Source: Nitrospirales bacterium
GTDB taxonomy: Bacteria > Nitrospirota > Nitrospiria > Nitrospirales > UBA8639
Direction: 5' to 3'
Assembly: GCA_029261295.1 (NCBI GenBank)
Contig: JAJDBP010000024.1
Coordinates: 1 to 64,000 of the forward strand
DNA length: 64,000 bases
The first letter of the stretch is position 1. Each line of letters opens with the position of its first letter. Positions 8,217 to 17,457 of the stretch are shown one piece after another. Below the pieces are notes generated by a model. That model was not told where the DNA came from, did not search any database, and saw only the letters and a program-made list of their open reading frames with translations. The position numbers and the translations under genes were made by a program.

Positions 8217-9497
8217 TTAGGTTTTTGAAGGTCCGATACTGACGGCTCCATGCAGATAGGGTTGTAGCACTTGAGGGATTGTAACCGATCCATCGGCTTG
8301 TTGGTAGTTTTCAAGAATGGCGACGACAGTTCGGCCTATCGCAAGACCCGACCCATTTAAGGTGTGCAAAAATTGGGGTTTTTCCCCTTTGGTTCGAAAC
8401 CGGATATTCGCCCGCCTGGCCTGAAATCCTTCAAAATTACTACAGGACGAAATTTCTCGATAGTGTTGTTGCGAGGGGAGCCAGACTTCTAAGTCGTAGG
8501 TTTTGGCAGCAGAAAACCCCAAGTCACCGGTGCACAGAGCCATCACGCGATAGGGCAATTTCAATTTTTGCAGAATGGTTTCGGCCGCTTTCGTCAGTCG
8601 CTCCAACTCGTCGTACGACTGTTCAGGATGAACGAAGTTAACCAACTCGACTTTTTGAAATTGATGTACGCGAATAAGTCCTTGGGTATCCTTCCCATAC
8701 GACCCGGCTTCTCGGCGAAAACACGGGGTATGGGCGACATAGCGAATGGGCAGTTGGTTCGTATCCAGGATGTCATCGCGATACAAATTGGTCACTGGCA
8801 CTTCTGCTGTGGGGATAAGAAAAAAATCTTCCGTGGGCACATGAAAGGCATCGTCTTCAAACTTAGGTAACTGGCCGGTGCCGGTCATGCTGGCGCGGTT
8901 TACTAACACAGGAGGTAACACTTCGGTATAGCCATGTTCTTGCACATGGAGGTCGAGCATGAAATTGGCCAAGGCTCGTTCTAATTGTGCGCCCATGCCT
9001 ATGCCGACAGAAAACCGTGCGCCAGAAATTTTGGTGGCCTTGGGGAAATCGAGAATGCCCAAGGCTTCGCCCAGGTCAAAATGAGTGCGGGGGGTAAAGG
9101 AGAAATGGGGTAGATCCCCCCATCGACGAATTTCCTCATTGTCTCCTTCATGGCTTCCTTTTGGGACCGTCTGATGAGGGAGATTTGGAATACTAAGCGC
9201 GTGTTCTCGCAAGGGTTCTTCGACGGCACGTAATTCCAATTCCATGCTTTGGATTTGTTCGCGCACTTGCCGAAGGACAGCCATTTGGTCATCTGCCGGT
9301 TCTTTATTTCGCTTTAATTGGCCGATGCGATCGGAGCCCTGTTTGAGCTGATGGCGGAGGTCTTCGACTTGCCGAATCAAGTTGCGGCGTTGTTCGGAAA
9401 GTGTGTGAATCGTGTCCCAGGGGACATCCTTGCCACGGGTGCCCAATTGGGTCCGTAGAGAATCAAGTTGGTCACTGAGTAAGCGGGAATCGTGCAT
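8217..9497 (-). CDS. serS: Seryl-tRNA synthetase
   Basis: 426 aa, the usual length. An N-terminal helical coiled-coil arm (about 1-105) binds the long variable arm of tRNA-Ser; the class II core follows. Motif 2 is visible as [21 protein letters not shown] with downstream QKVEL, and motif 3 as [18 protein letters not shown]. It charges tRNA-Ser with serine in the cytoplasm (and can charge tRNA-Sec where present). A tRNA-Ser gene follows immediately on the same strand, so enzyme and substrate may share a transcript. Confidence 0.97.
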   Translation of the reverse strand: MHDSRLLSDQLDSLRTQLGTRGKDVPWDTIHTLSEQRRNLIRQVEDLRHQLKQGSDRIGQLKRNKEPADDQMAVLRQVREQIQSMELELRAVEEPLREHALSIPNLPHQTVPKGSHEGDNEEIRRWGDLPHFSFTPRTHFDLGEALGILDFPKATKISGARFSVGIGMGAQLERALANFMLDLHVQEHGYTEVLPPVLVNRASMTGTGQLPKFEDDAFHVPTEDFFLIPTAEVPVTNLYRDDILDTNQLPIRYVAHTPCFRREAGSYGKDTQGLIRVHQFQKVELVNFVHPEQSYDELERLTKAAETILQKLKLPYRVMALCTGDLGFSAAKTYDLEVWLPSQQHYREISSCSNFEGFQARRANIRFRTKGEKPQFLHTLNGSGLAIGRTVVAILENYQQADGSVTIPQVLQPYLHGAVSIGPSKT

Positions 9498-9593
9498 AGT
9501 TGCGTCGGAAGGAATTCGAATCTATCATGGGTTTCCATGGCAGTCAATAAATCCCATCGGGTTGCCCTGGCAAATTAATTTACTTACAGCGTC

Positions 9594-9707
9594 ATGCCCT
9601 ATTTTTTCCCTTACGAAAATGAATTTGTCGCCATAATTGTGTGCCTGATTGTGGGATTGCTTATAGCCAAACGGATTATTCGAAAACGACAGCGAGAAGA
9701 TGGATAG
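9594..9707 (+). CDS. Possible 37-aa membrane protein
   Basis: MPYFFPYENEFVAIIVCLIV continues into GLLIA and a basic tail (KRIIRKRQREDG). One clear membrane helix with a positively charged cytoplasmic end. There is no strong ribosome site, and the frame is short, so this is a tentative gene between serS and rph. Confidence 0.35.
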   Translation: MPYFFPYENEFVAIIVCLIVGLLIAKRIIRKRQREDG

Positions 9708-9814
9708 CCTGAAGCCAAGCGCCTCAACAGTGGGTAATTCAGAAGAACCCTGTGTTGTCTTTTGGGGAACTGCTCTCTATAATTCGTCTCCATTTTTTAC
9801 CGAAAGGAATCACG

Positions 9815-10555
9815 TTGCCAAGCTCTGATATTGCCAGGACTGATAATCGGGGGCCAAATGACCTCCGCCCTGTGAAAATCACTCGTCCCTTTACCAAATA
9901 TGCCGAAGGGTCTGTGCTTATTGAAATGGGAGAGACCAAAGTCGTGTGTACGGCCTCGGTCGAAGAAAAAGTCCCTCCCTTTTTACGCGATAAAGGCCAG
10001 GGGTGGATCACGGCCGAATATGGAATGTTGCCTCGTTCCACTCATGACCGCATGTCTCGCGAAGCCAGCCGAGGCAAGCAAAGTGGGCGGACTTTAGAAA
10101 TTCAACGGTTGGTTGGCCGAGCTCTTCGGGCCGTGACTGATATGCATCAAATGGGGGAACGTACGGTCTGGATTGATTGCGATGTCATTCAAGCCGACGG
10201 AGGCACCAGAACTGCGTCTATTACCGGATCGTTTATTGCCTTAGCTGATGCGTTTGCCATGTTGAAAGCGAAGAACCGGATCAAACAATCACCTTTGCTC
10301 GATTATCTGGCCGCCATTAGTGTGGGGAAAATCGGCGGCGAAGTTCGATTAGATTTGGCCTATGAAGAAGACTCACAAGCCGATGTGGATATGAACCTGG
10401 TGATGACCGGCAATGGGCGGATGGTCGAAGTGCAAGGCACAGCCGAGCAGGCGCCATTTTCAAAGCAAGACTTGGATGACTTTGTTGCCTTAGGCTGGAA
10501 GGGTATTCAAGATTTAGTCAATATTCAAAAAGAATTGGTGGGGAGTTTGTCCTAA
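9815..10555 (+). CDS. rph: Ribonuclease PH
   Basis: 246 aa from a TTG start preceded by AAAGGA; a longer frame to 9752 would add 21 non-conserved residues, whereas 246 aa fits the family. RNase PH is a phosphorolytic 3'-5' exoribonuclease that trims tRNA 3' ends and acts as a homohexamer. Family signatures are visible: [41 protein letters not shown](x)[25 protein letters not shown], and [16 protein letters not shown]. The stop codon is followed directly by the TTG of rdgB, so the two are translationally coupled. tRNA-Pro, a potential substrate, lies at the end of the operon. Confidence 0.93.
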   Translation: MPSSDIARTDNRGPNDLRPVKITRPFTKYAEGSVLIEMGETKVVCTASVEEKVPPFLRDKGQGWITAEYGMLPRSTHDRMSREASRGKQSGRTLEIQRLVGRALRAVTDMHQMGERTVWIDCDVIQADGGTRTASITGSFIALADAFAMLKAKNRIKQSPLLDYLAAISVGKIGGEVRLDLAYEEDSQADVDMNLVMTGNGRMVEVQGTAEQAPFSKQDLDDFVALGWKGIQDLVNIQKELVGSLS

Positions 10556-11175
10556 TTGAATGCCGAGAAGAAGACCGTAGTCTTGGCTACCAGAAATCAA
10601 CATAAGGTCCAAGAAATTCGTGCTCTGCTTAGCGACCTGCCCGTGACTTTTCTCTCGCTTGCTGATTTCCCTACCTTACCCGAAGTCATTGAAGATGGGA
10701 CCACCTGCCAGGAGAACGCGGTTAAAAAAGCCAAAGAAACAGCCGCAGGGAGTGGCCATTGGGCTTTAGCAGATGATACTGGCTTAGAGGTCGACGCCTT
10801 AGGGGGGCGTCCTGGGGTTTATGCCGCACGCTATGCCGGCGAACAGGCAACGTATGAAGATAATTGCCAAAAATTGTTAGAAGAATTGCACGATATTCCA
10901 GAAGAACAGCGAGGAGCCAGATTTCTGACTATCATGGCCTTATCGGATCCAAAAGGGCAGATCCAGGTGGTTGAAGGGGAGTTGCAGGGGAAAATAACCC
11001 AGGAGTTTTACGGGAGCCAAGGTTTCGGGTATGATCCAGTATTCTTTGTGCCCAAGGCCAAGAAAACCCTGGCTGAAATGACGCTGGCCGAAAAAAATGA
11101 ACTCAGCCATCGCGGACAGGCCTTACGTTTAGCCAAAGACCTGCTAAAGCGACAACTAGAAATCACATCATCAGT

Positions 11176-11185
<10 letters not shown>
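10556..11185 (+). CDS. rdgB: XTP/dITP diphosphatase (RdgB/HAM1 family)
   Basis: 209 aa, a house-cleaning nucleotidase hydrolysing dITP, XTP and ITP to monophosphates. Signatures: VLATRNQHKVQEIRALL (substrate lysine loop), ENAVKKAKETA, ADDTGLEVDALGGRPGVYAARYAG, and the C-terminal GFGYDPVFFVP and LAEKNELSHRGQALR. It starts at a TTG immediately after the rph stop codon (zero gap). Its final codons (VGA, stop at 11,183-11,185) lie inside the tRNA-Pro gene, a 10-nt same-strand overlap. Confidence 0.95.
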
Positions 11186-11253
<68 letters not shown>

Positions 11254-11352
11254 TAATTTTGACATCTGAAGCTTGTAGCTAATCCCATGTCAGGTGTTTC
11301 CCAATTCTTCTTCAATCTGACTCGTTTCAACTTACCTAATCGATCTTGTCTA

Positions 11353-11395
11353 TGCGCCCGTAGCTCAGTTGGATAGAGCATCGGCCTTCTAAGCC
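11353..11395 (+). other. att site, outer left end of element A: 5' half of tRNA-Arg
   Basis: Identical over 43 bp to 38,663-38,705, i.e. one upstream base plus the 5' half of the intact tRNA-Arg down to the 3' strand of the anticodon stem. Beyond AAGCC the sequence departs from tRNA-Arg. Combined with the 3' half at 55,426-55,472 it would rebuild a complete tRNA-Arg, so this is the chromosomal left junction of the island. Confidence 0.9.
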
Positions 11396-11410
11396 CAAGA
11401 CCAACCGAAA

Positions 11411-11450
11411 AGCCCTTTAGAAATCAATGGTTTCTAAGGGGTTTTTTCTT
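11411..11450 (+). terminator. Rho-independent terminator-like hairpin
   Basis: Stem CCCTTTAGAAA / TTTCTAAGGGG around a short loop, followed by TTTTTTCTT. It lies just inside the left junction and would stop transcripts coming from tRNA-Pro and the interrupted tRNA-Arg. Confidence 0.7.
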
Positions 11451-11497
11451 GTCTCATTGGCTGGCGGGGGGTGGAATACGGGTAGTTTTGGCTGCTC

Positions 11498-11529
11498 GCG
11501 GGCACAACAATGGGCACATCATTAGTTTA
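11498..11529 (+). pseudogene. Probable integrase C-terminal tail remnant
   Basis: The reading frame AGTTMGTSLV and stop resembles the C-terminus of the element A integrase (LMGTTLGTTASKVVD). As in element A, it lies a short distance upstream of tRNA sequence (here tRNA-Lys). The match is short, so confidence is limited. Confidence 0.4.
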
Positions 11530-11583
11530 AAATTCTCTCCGAAAATCATGATAGTTTTATAGAGATGGCATATTTTAAGTTGA

Positions 11584-11637
11584 GCAGCTGACTCTTAATC
11601 AGCGGGCCACAGGTTCGACCCCTGTACGACCCACCAT
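11584..11637 (+). pseudogene. tRNA-Lys(CTT) 3' fragment
   Basis: Contains the 3' strand of the D stem (GAGC), the full anticodon arm GCTGA-CTCTTAA-TCAGC (anticodon CTT), the T arm CAGGTTCGACCCCTG and ACGACCC-A-CCA. The acceptor 5' strand and most of the D arm are absent. It is most simply an attachment-site remnant from an element that used tRNA-Lys. Confidence 0.75.
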
Positions 11638-11912
11638 TTTTATTCTTTAGAAACAAGTGTTTATGCTAAATTAGTTTTGAGATAACTTTCGCAAGAAAAA
11701 TTTGTAGGCACAGTGTAGTCTTTAGGACGGGGCCTACCAACAGCCCTAAAATCGACACCTACCCAATAGAAGCTCCACCAACCAGCACCCCGCTTCAAAT
11801 CGTGCTCTCTCCTCAGTGGTTTAGAGTTCTCTGATTCATAAATTCCTAGTCTATTTTTCCTTCTCTGATTAGAGTTAAATTGGGCTTACACTTAGCCAGT
11901 GCTCGCACCCCA

Positions 11913-11976
11913 CCATCCCCTCTTAATCCGTTATCCTCCTACGACCGATTCAATACGCAGAACATTCCTGACTCGC
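11913..11976. repeat. Direct repeat flanking the 1458-aa gene, left copy
   Basis: About 64 bp, roughly four-fifths identical by eye to 16,839-16,903 (shared CATCCCCTCTTAATCC, then TTATC-TCCT, ACGACC, CAATAC, CATGAC-type blocks), in the same orientation. The pair brackets the nuclease-NTPase gene. Confidence 0.65.
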
Positions 11977-12224
11977 CTCTTCTTCACCTGATGGGTGCAA
12001 CATTGGTGATGCCTAACGTATTGTAAGACTGGGCCGTAGCCCAGTGACGGCTCACCGCCCCCAATATCATTATTTGGAATACCATGCAACAGAATGAGGT
12101 ATTCGGTAACATTTTTTATTCTGCCTGTCCTTTGTGAGATAATTCATAATTCCTTAAGTTCAACGACCGCTGTCGACCTATAACGGACATTTAGAAATTA
12201 TATCTAGACTAAAATTTTATAGGT

Positions 12225-15200
12225 ATGGATTTGCACCAGAATAAATTCATTGAATTAAATCGTACCTTTTATGAGTTGTCGTCTAATTACGCACAATTTG
12301 CGGATACGGACGATCTCGATCTGAGAGAGGCTATAGGGTTGCGAGTCGGTGATACTCTTGGCTGGGATGTATTACTAAAAGAATATCGTGTAGTTTTACT
12401 TGCGGAAGCGGGTTCAGGAAAAACAGAGGAGATACGTGAAACAACCTTGAAGATTCGAGCCGAAGGAAAGCCCGCCTTCTTTATAAGATTAGAGCATATT
12501 TCAAATGGCCTTGAGGATGCATTTGAGGAGGGGAGTTTTGAGGAGTTTCAATCGTGGTTAAATTCTAATGATAATGGGTGGCTACTTCTCGATTCAGTAG
12601 ATGAAGCACGGCTGAGAGACCCCAAGGATTTTGAAAGAGCTATAAGAACGGTTGCTAAGCATCTGCAACCTGCTTTGCAGAGAGTTCACATGGTAATAAC
12701 TGGAAGAGTAAACGCATGGAGACCAAAGACAGATTTAGATCTATGTAACAAACAATTCCTATTTAAACCTCCAAATGAAAAAGAAACTAGTAACGCAGAA
12801 AACGAAGATGAGCTTTTTCCAGATGAAGAAAGATCAGATAGCGACAATAAGAAATCTGAAGCAAAAGATGAAAATAAGAATGCAGGTTTTAAAGTTTATT
12901 CGCTAACGAATTTGTCGTCAGACCAAGTAAAGACTTTTCTGGATGGAAAGGGTGTTAAAGATACTTCTATATTTTTAGATGATATTGAAAGACATGATGC
13001 TTGGTCTTTTACAACTCGTCCTCAAGACTTAGAAGAAATTATAGGATTTTGGAACAAAACAAAAAGAGTGGGAACACGCTTGGAGCTTATGGAACATAGC
13101 ATTGAGCGTAGATTAAATGAGCGAGACCAAGATAGAGCGGATTCAGAACAGATCACAGCCGAAAAAGCACGCCATGGCGCAAAATTAATTGCGGCCTCTT
13201 CTACATTTATGCACGAATCTACCATTAGAGTTCCTGATGGCAACAATAGCTCTAATGGAATAAATGCTAAGTCTATCCTGGCTGATTGGAATGATAAAGA
13301 ATGCCTCACTCTCCTAGGCCGTCCTATATTTGATGAAGCTATTTATGGTTCGGTCCGTTTTCATCATAGGTCAGTTAGAGAGTTCTTAACAGCAGAATGG
13401 CTATCCGATCTATTAGAACAAGAAGCTTCACGAAGAAACATTGAAGGTTTGTTCTTTCGCGAACAATATGGGATTCAAGTCGTCAATCCCTCCATGAAAC
13501 CAATTTTATCTTGGTTGGTCCTCAACGATGAGAAAATAAGAAATAAAGTAGTTAATATCGAGCCTGAAATTATTTTTAATGGTGGTGATCCCAGTAGACT
13601 TCCCCTTGAAACAAGACAGGAAATATTAAGATCAGTGTGCAGTAAAATGGCTTCGGATTCTTCTGCTCGTTCAGTCACAGACTATGCAGCTGTCCAACGG
13701 TTTGCCAACAGTGATATGGCGAAGGATATAAAGGCGCTTATTAGTGAGCATAAAGAAAATTCAGATCTTACCTATTTTCTCATGCGTATGATCTGGCAAG
13801 GCCGCATAAAACAAGCATTGTTGGAAGCTAAAAGTTTTGCTTTGGACAACCAAATTGAAAAATATACGCGTATTGCTGCCATTCGAGCGGTAAAAGAAGT
13901 TGGAAATAAACAGGACTTTGAGGAGATTTTGCAATCTTTCCTTTCCGAAGAAGACTTGATCGACAGAGGTTTAGTGTCAGAAGTGGTTGAGCGCTTAGAT
14001 CGATCTGAGTCCTCTGTTGACTGGATTTCTAAAGTACTCAACAAGACCGAAGATAAAAGGAAATATAGTACTGATGGTCTTAGTTACTCTTTAGTAAAAT
14101 TTGCAGAAGGGCTTGAGCCTGCAGTTGCAGCCAAATTTATTAAGCATATAGCCAAACTTCTTATTCAGGAGCCTGTAATTGAAAAAAGGCACTGTGAAAT
14201 CTCTCAGAGATTTGGATGGCTCATGAATTCTGGAGCAAAAGCTGTCGAAAATTTAATAAAATCTCGTGATTTAGCAGCTCTTAATTCAGATAGCCTTTCA
14301 ATACTTTCAAAAATACCCACTTTTAAGGAATATGCAGACTATGAACATAGGTCACTTACAAATGAAATATTTGAATTAGCTCGTGCTTGGCCTGATCTAA
14401 AACACTCCTTGTTCTGGAAAGACATAGAAGAGGCAAGGAAAAACCAGTATGCCAAAAAGGGCGAGAGGCTAATAAACTTTTGCCAAGCTTTTATGCTTAG
14501 GCAGTACTGGAGCTTTGAGGCCAATGATTTCGAACGTATTAAGGGTGATATTAAAAGGCGTGAACTTCTAGATGACAGATTGGTAGCCTTGTCTTTGGCG
14601 TTTCAAATATATAAAGAAAATGGTCGCCCTCCTAAATGGAGAGAGCAACTTAAAAAACTTGTTGAAAATGAAGCAGAGCTAAAGGAAAGGTTAGGGGAGT
14701 TATTGCGCCCACCAGCTCAATCCGATCAACAAAAAAAATGGAAACAACAAGAGGCTAGGTGGAAGCGCCAAGACAAAGCAAGAAAACAGAAACGAAATAT
14801 TTTCCATGCTGAATGGCTGGCATGGCTAGGTAAGAATGTTGAAAAATTACGAGATGCTACCTTATTAAGTGATTTATTAAAAAGCGGACGGTTTTTAAAT
14901 GCACAGCATTATTTGTTGGAACGAATGCGTAAGCTGGACGATAAATCAAATCATTGGACCCAAGGGAACTGGCGCGATTTAATAAGCCAGTATGGCAATG
15001 AAATAGCATCAGCCTTTCGAGATGGCCTAGTGATTTCTTGGAGGAGCTATAAGCCTGCACTTCGCTCCGAAAGAGACGATGATAGTGGAACTCCCCTTTG
15101 TGTAATTTTAGGATTGTCAGGATTGGAAATTGAGTCGAGAGAGACATGTGACTGGCCTAAGAAATTAACTGAAAAAGATGTCAAATTAGCATGCCGCTAT

Positions 15201-16601
15201 GCGTTCTGGGAGTTGAATGGTTTTCCAAATTGGTTTTCAAGGCTTCATGCTGCTTTTCCTAACATAGTAAGTTCCTTTATTTTGCAGGAAATTGAGTGGG
15301 AGTTGACATTCGAAGAGGGGGAAAAGGATAAGCACTATATTGTCAGTAAGGTTGGTTGGAACAGTCAGTGGTTATGGAATGATATAGCTCCGGAGCTTTT
15401 GAAAAAATTACACAAAGAACCATTAAGCGTTCAAAACTTAGGCCAGTTACTAAAAATAATACAAGGTAGTTCGACCGTCCCAAATCAAGATATTGCAAAA
15501 TTAGCGTCTCAAAAATGCAACGGAATTATTGCTCCAGATAAAATTGCATATTGGTTTGCTGCTTGGATAGGCGTAGAGCCCATGCCCGCAATAGAGAAGC
15601 TTTCTAGGCATTTAACAGGAATAATTGATAAGGAAGCAGCTAAAAATCTCGCAATGAATGTAATCGTTAATTTAGTTGGAGAAAGAAGAACGGAATCAAG
15701 TGCGCGTGATGCATACAAAACACCGGAACACCTTCAAAAGCTTTATCTTCTTATGCACGACCACATCAAGGTGGAGTCAGATATAAATAGAGCGGGGAAA
15801 GGGGTGTATTCGCCTGGTCTTCGTGATGACGCCCAAGATGCACGAAACGGGCTATTTTCAATTCTTAAAGATATTCCTGGTAAAGAATCTTTCTTAGCCT
15901 TAGTCGAACTGTCCAAAGCACATCCGGTAGAAACTTCTCGGTCATGGATGATGCACCATGCAAGAGAGCGAGCGGAAATGGATGCTGATATGGCTGCTTG
16001 GACGAGCGAAAAATTCTTGGATTTTAATAAATCTTTGGAAAGTACTCCTAGTACCCATCGGGAACTGTTTGATCTTGCTGTACAAAGGATTCTTGACTTG
16101 AAATATGACCTTGAAGAAGGGGATGAGAGCATTGCATCCATATTGGCAAATGTTACTCAAGAAACTGAAATCAGAAAATTTATAGCCGGATGGTGCAGAG
16201 ACAGATCGGCAGGGAGATACGTTGTGCCGCAGGAAGAGGAGCTTGCAGACGCAAAAAGACCTGATTGCCGCTTTCTTAGTTCACTATTTGATGCGCCGGT
16301 TCCTATGGAATTGAAATTGGTAGATAATTGGTCAGGGCCCTCTCTTTTTGAGCGCTTAGAAAACCAGCTATGTGGAGATTATTTGAGAGATGATCGCTCT
16401 AATCGAGGCGTGTTTTTATTAGTTTATCGTGGTGAAAAATCAGCTTGGAAAATTCCTAACGGTACTACTAGGGCAAAATTTTATCAGTTGCTTAAAGCAC
16501 TTCAAAATCGTTGGGTAGAAATATCCGACAACTACCCAAACATTGAGCAAATAAAGGTAATTGGTATTGATTTAACCAAGCGCACGGCGACTTCTGTTTA
16601 A
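12225..16601 (+). CDS. Large STAND-like NTPase with C-terminal PD-(D/E)XK-like nuclease domain
   Basis: 1458 aa, a single long gene. An N-terminal P-loop NTPase has Walker A AEAGSGKT (60-67), Walker B WLLLDSVDEARL (D123, D126, E127) and an arginine at VITGR (R161). A charged low-complexity insert (about 178-222) and a long alpha-helical region (about 400-1250) follow, reminiscent of the helical arrays of STAND/NLR-like proteins. The last about 140 residues hold RPDCRF (D1347), then MELK (E1362, K1364) and LENQLCGDYL (Q1381): the D...ExK...Q pattern of the PD-(D/E)XK nuclease fold. I infer a sensor-switch-nuclease protein, probably anti-phage, with the nuclease at the opposite end from Avs proteins. 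Codon use is AT-rich; direct repeats bracket the gene; no partner gene is adjacent. Confidence 0.7.
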   Translation: MDLHQNKFIELNRTFYELSSNYAQFADTDDLDLREAIGLRVGDTLGWDVLLKEYRVVLLAEAGSGKTEEIRETTLKIRAEGKPAFFIRLEHISNGLEDAFEEGSFEEFQSWLNSNDNGWLLLDSVDEARLRDPKDFERAIRTVAKHLQPALQRVHMVITGRVNAWRPKTDLDLCNKQFLFKPPNEKETSNAENEDELFPDEERSDSDNKKSEAKDENKNAGFKVYSLTNLSSDQVKTFLDGKGVKDTSIFLDDIERHDAWSFTTRPQDLEEIIGFWNKTKRVGTRLELMEHSIERRLNERDQDRADSEQITAEKARHGAKLIAASSTFMHESTIRVPDGNNSSNGINAKSILADWNDKECLTLLGRPIFDEAIYGSVRFHHRSVREFLTAEWLSDLLEQEASRRNIEGLFFREQYGIQVVNPSMKPILSWLVLNDEKIRNKVVNIEPEIIFNGGDPSRLPLETRQEILRSVCSKMASDSSARSVTDYAAVQRFANSDMAKDIKALISEHKENSDLTYFLMRMIWQGRIKQALLEAKSFALDNQIEKYTRIAAIRAVKEVGNKQDFEEILQSFLSEEDLIDRGLVSEVVERLDRSESSVDWISKVLNKTEDKRKYSTDGLSYSLVKFAEGLEPAVAAKFIKHIAKLLIQEPVIEKRHCEISQRFGWLMNSGAKAVENLIKSRDLAALNSDSLSILSKIPTFKEYADYEHRSLTNEIFELARAWPDLKHSLFWKDIEEARKNQYAKKGERLINFCQAFMLRQYWSFEANDFERIKGDIKRRELLDDRLVALSLAFQIYKENGRPPKWREQLKKLVENEAELKERLGELLRPPAQSDQQKKWKQQEARWKRQDKARKQKRNIFHAEWLAWLGKNVEKLRDATLLSDLLKSGRFLNAQHYLLERMRKLDDKSNHWTQGNWRDLISQYGNEIASAFRDGLVISWRSYKPALRSERDDDSGTPLCVILGLSGLEIESRETCDWPKKLTEKDVKLACRYAFWELNGFPNWFSRLHAAFPNIVSSFILQEIEWELTFEEGEKDKHYIVSKVGWNSQWLWNDIAPELLKKLHKEPLSVQNLGQLLKIIQGSSTVPNQDIAKLASQKCNGIIAPDKIAYWFAAWIGVEPMPAIEKLSRHLTGIIDKEAAKNLAMNVIVNLVGERRTESSARDAYKTPEHLQKLYLLMHDHIKVESDINRAGKGVYSPGLRDDAQDARNGLFSILKDIPGKESFLALVELSKAHPVETSRSWMMHHARERAEMDADMAAWTSEKFLDFNKSLESTPSTHRELFDLAVQRILDLKYDLEEGDESIASILANVTQETEIRKFIAGWCRDRSAGRYVVPQEEELADAKRPDCRFLSSLFDAPVPMELKLVDNWSGPSLFERLENQLCGDYLRDDRSNRGVFLLVYRGEKSAWKIPNGTTRAKFYQLLKALQNRWVEISDNYPNIEQIKVIGIDLTKRTATSV

Positions 16602-17457
16602 GAAGGATCTTTAGCGAACGAGGAAGTCCGTTTGTGAGCGATACCAGATCACAGCCCCACACTATGCTTCAGACACTTTAACGGCTCGTATTCTCATCAT
16701 TGAAGCCTGCCATGATCCGTCACCCTGATCATCATATTCTTACTTGGCTCGCAATCGGAATTGCTTAAACCCTGAAGCATCAATCTGAGAATTATTAAGG
16801 TTTTAGAGAAATGGGTGTTGAGTTAGGAGATGTGCGAGCATCCCCTCTTAATCCATTATCATCCTCACGACCCATCCAATACCCAGCACATCCATGACTC
16901 ATCCCACACTCACTTGTCGCAAGACCCTTCAACGGTTTGGTGAGAGTTATAATGAACTACAACAAAAAATAGCGGAAAACACTTCAAATGATAGGTTTTA
17001 AAAACTATTTTGCAGGCAACCGTATGTTAGCCAGAATTGAAGTCCTTGAAATGATCTAAAAAGCCCCGGTGAAGACATCGGCTGGAGACAAGAAATTTTT
17101 TCCTAAAAGTATCTGCTCTCTCGCTGTAATTTGAAGGCTATTAAATAAACCATTGTCGTTTCTTTAGAGTATTTACGGCGTACCCTATATTTAATTTTTC
17201 TTTTCTAGACAGAACTTTCCTCATTCCACTCCAATGAATAGAGTGTTTTTTGTCTGTTAAACCGTAGATGACAATCGGAGGAAAAATAAGGGTAATTAGG
17301 TAAGAAAAATAATTGAGTTTTTTTTAAAAAAAAAGAACGATGAGTTGAGCCCCGGAAGAGGACGGAAAATAATAAAGTGGGAGCAGGGGATACGGAATTC
17401 TTATTTTCATTTCGTCATCAAACGGTCTGACCACTAAATGAGGCAATGAAATGTTGT
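16602..17457. other. Intergenic region after the nuclease-NTPase gene
   Basis: Holds the right copy of the bracketing direct repeat (16,839-16,903). The remaining about 550 bp before the convergent NTPase pair is AT-rich, with no gene or RNA that I can support. Confidence 0.6.
16839..16903. repeat. Direct repeat flanking the 1458-aa gene, right copy
   Basis: Partner of 11,913-11,976 in the same orientation, about 4.9 kb away. Insertion or exchange of the single defence-like gene between these repeats is a natural reading. Confidence 0.65.

Larger units (their letters stand above)
11396..12224. other. Left-end intergenic region of element A
   Basis: Contains a terminator-like hairpin (11,411-11,450), a probable integrase C-terminal remnant (11,498-11,529), a tRNA-Lys 3' fragment (11,584-11,637) and the left copy of a direct repeat (11,913-11,976). 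I see no complete gene. Confidence 0.7.

Noticed and set aside
15743-16141. 132-codon minus-strand frame inside the 1458-aa gene
   Set aside because: Low-complexity Ser/Arg shadow of the plus-strand helical region; no ribosome site.
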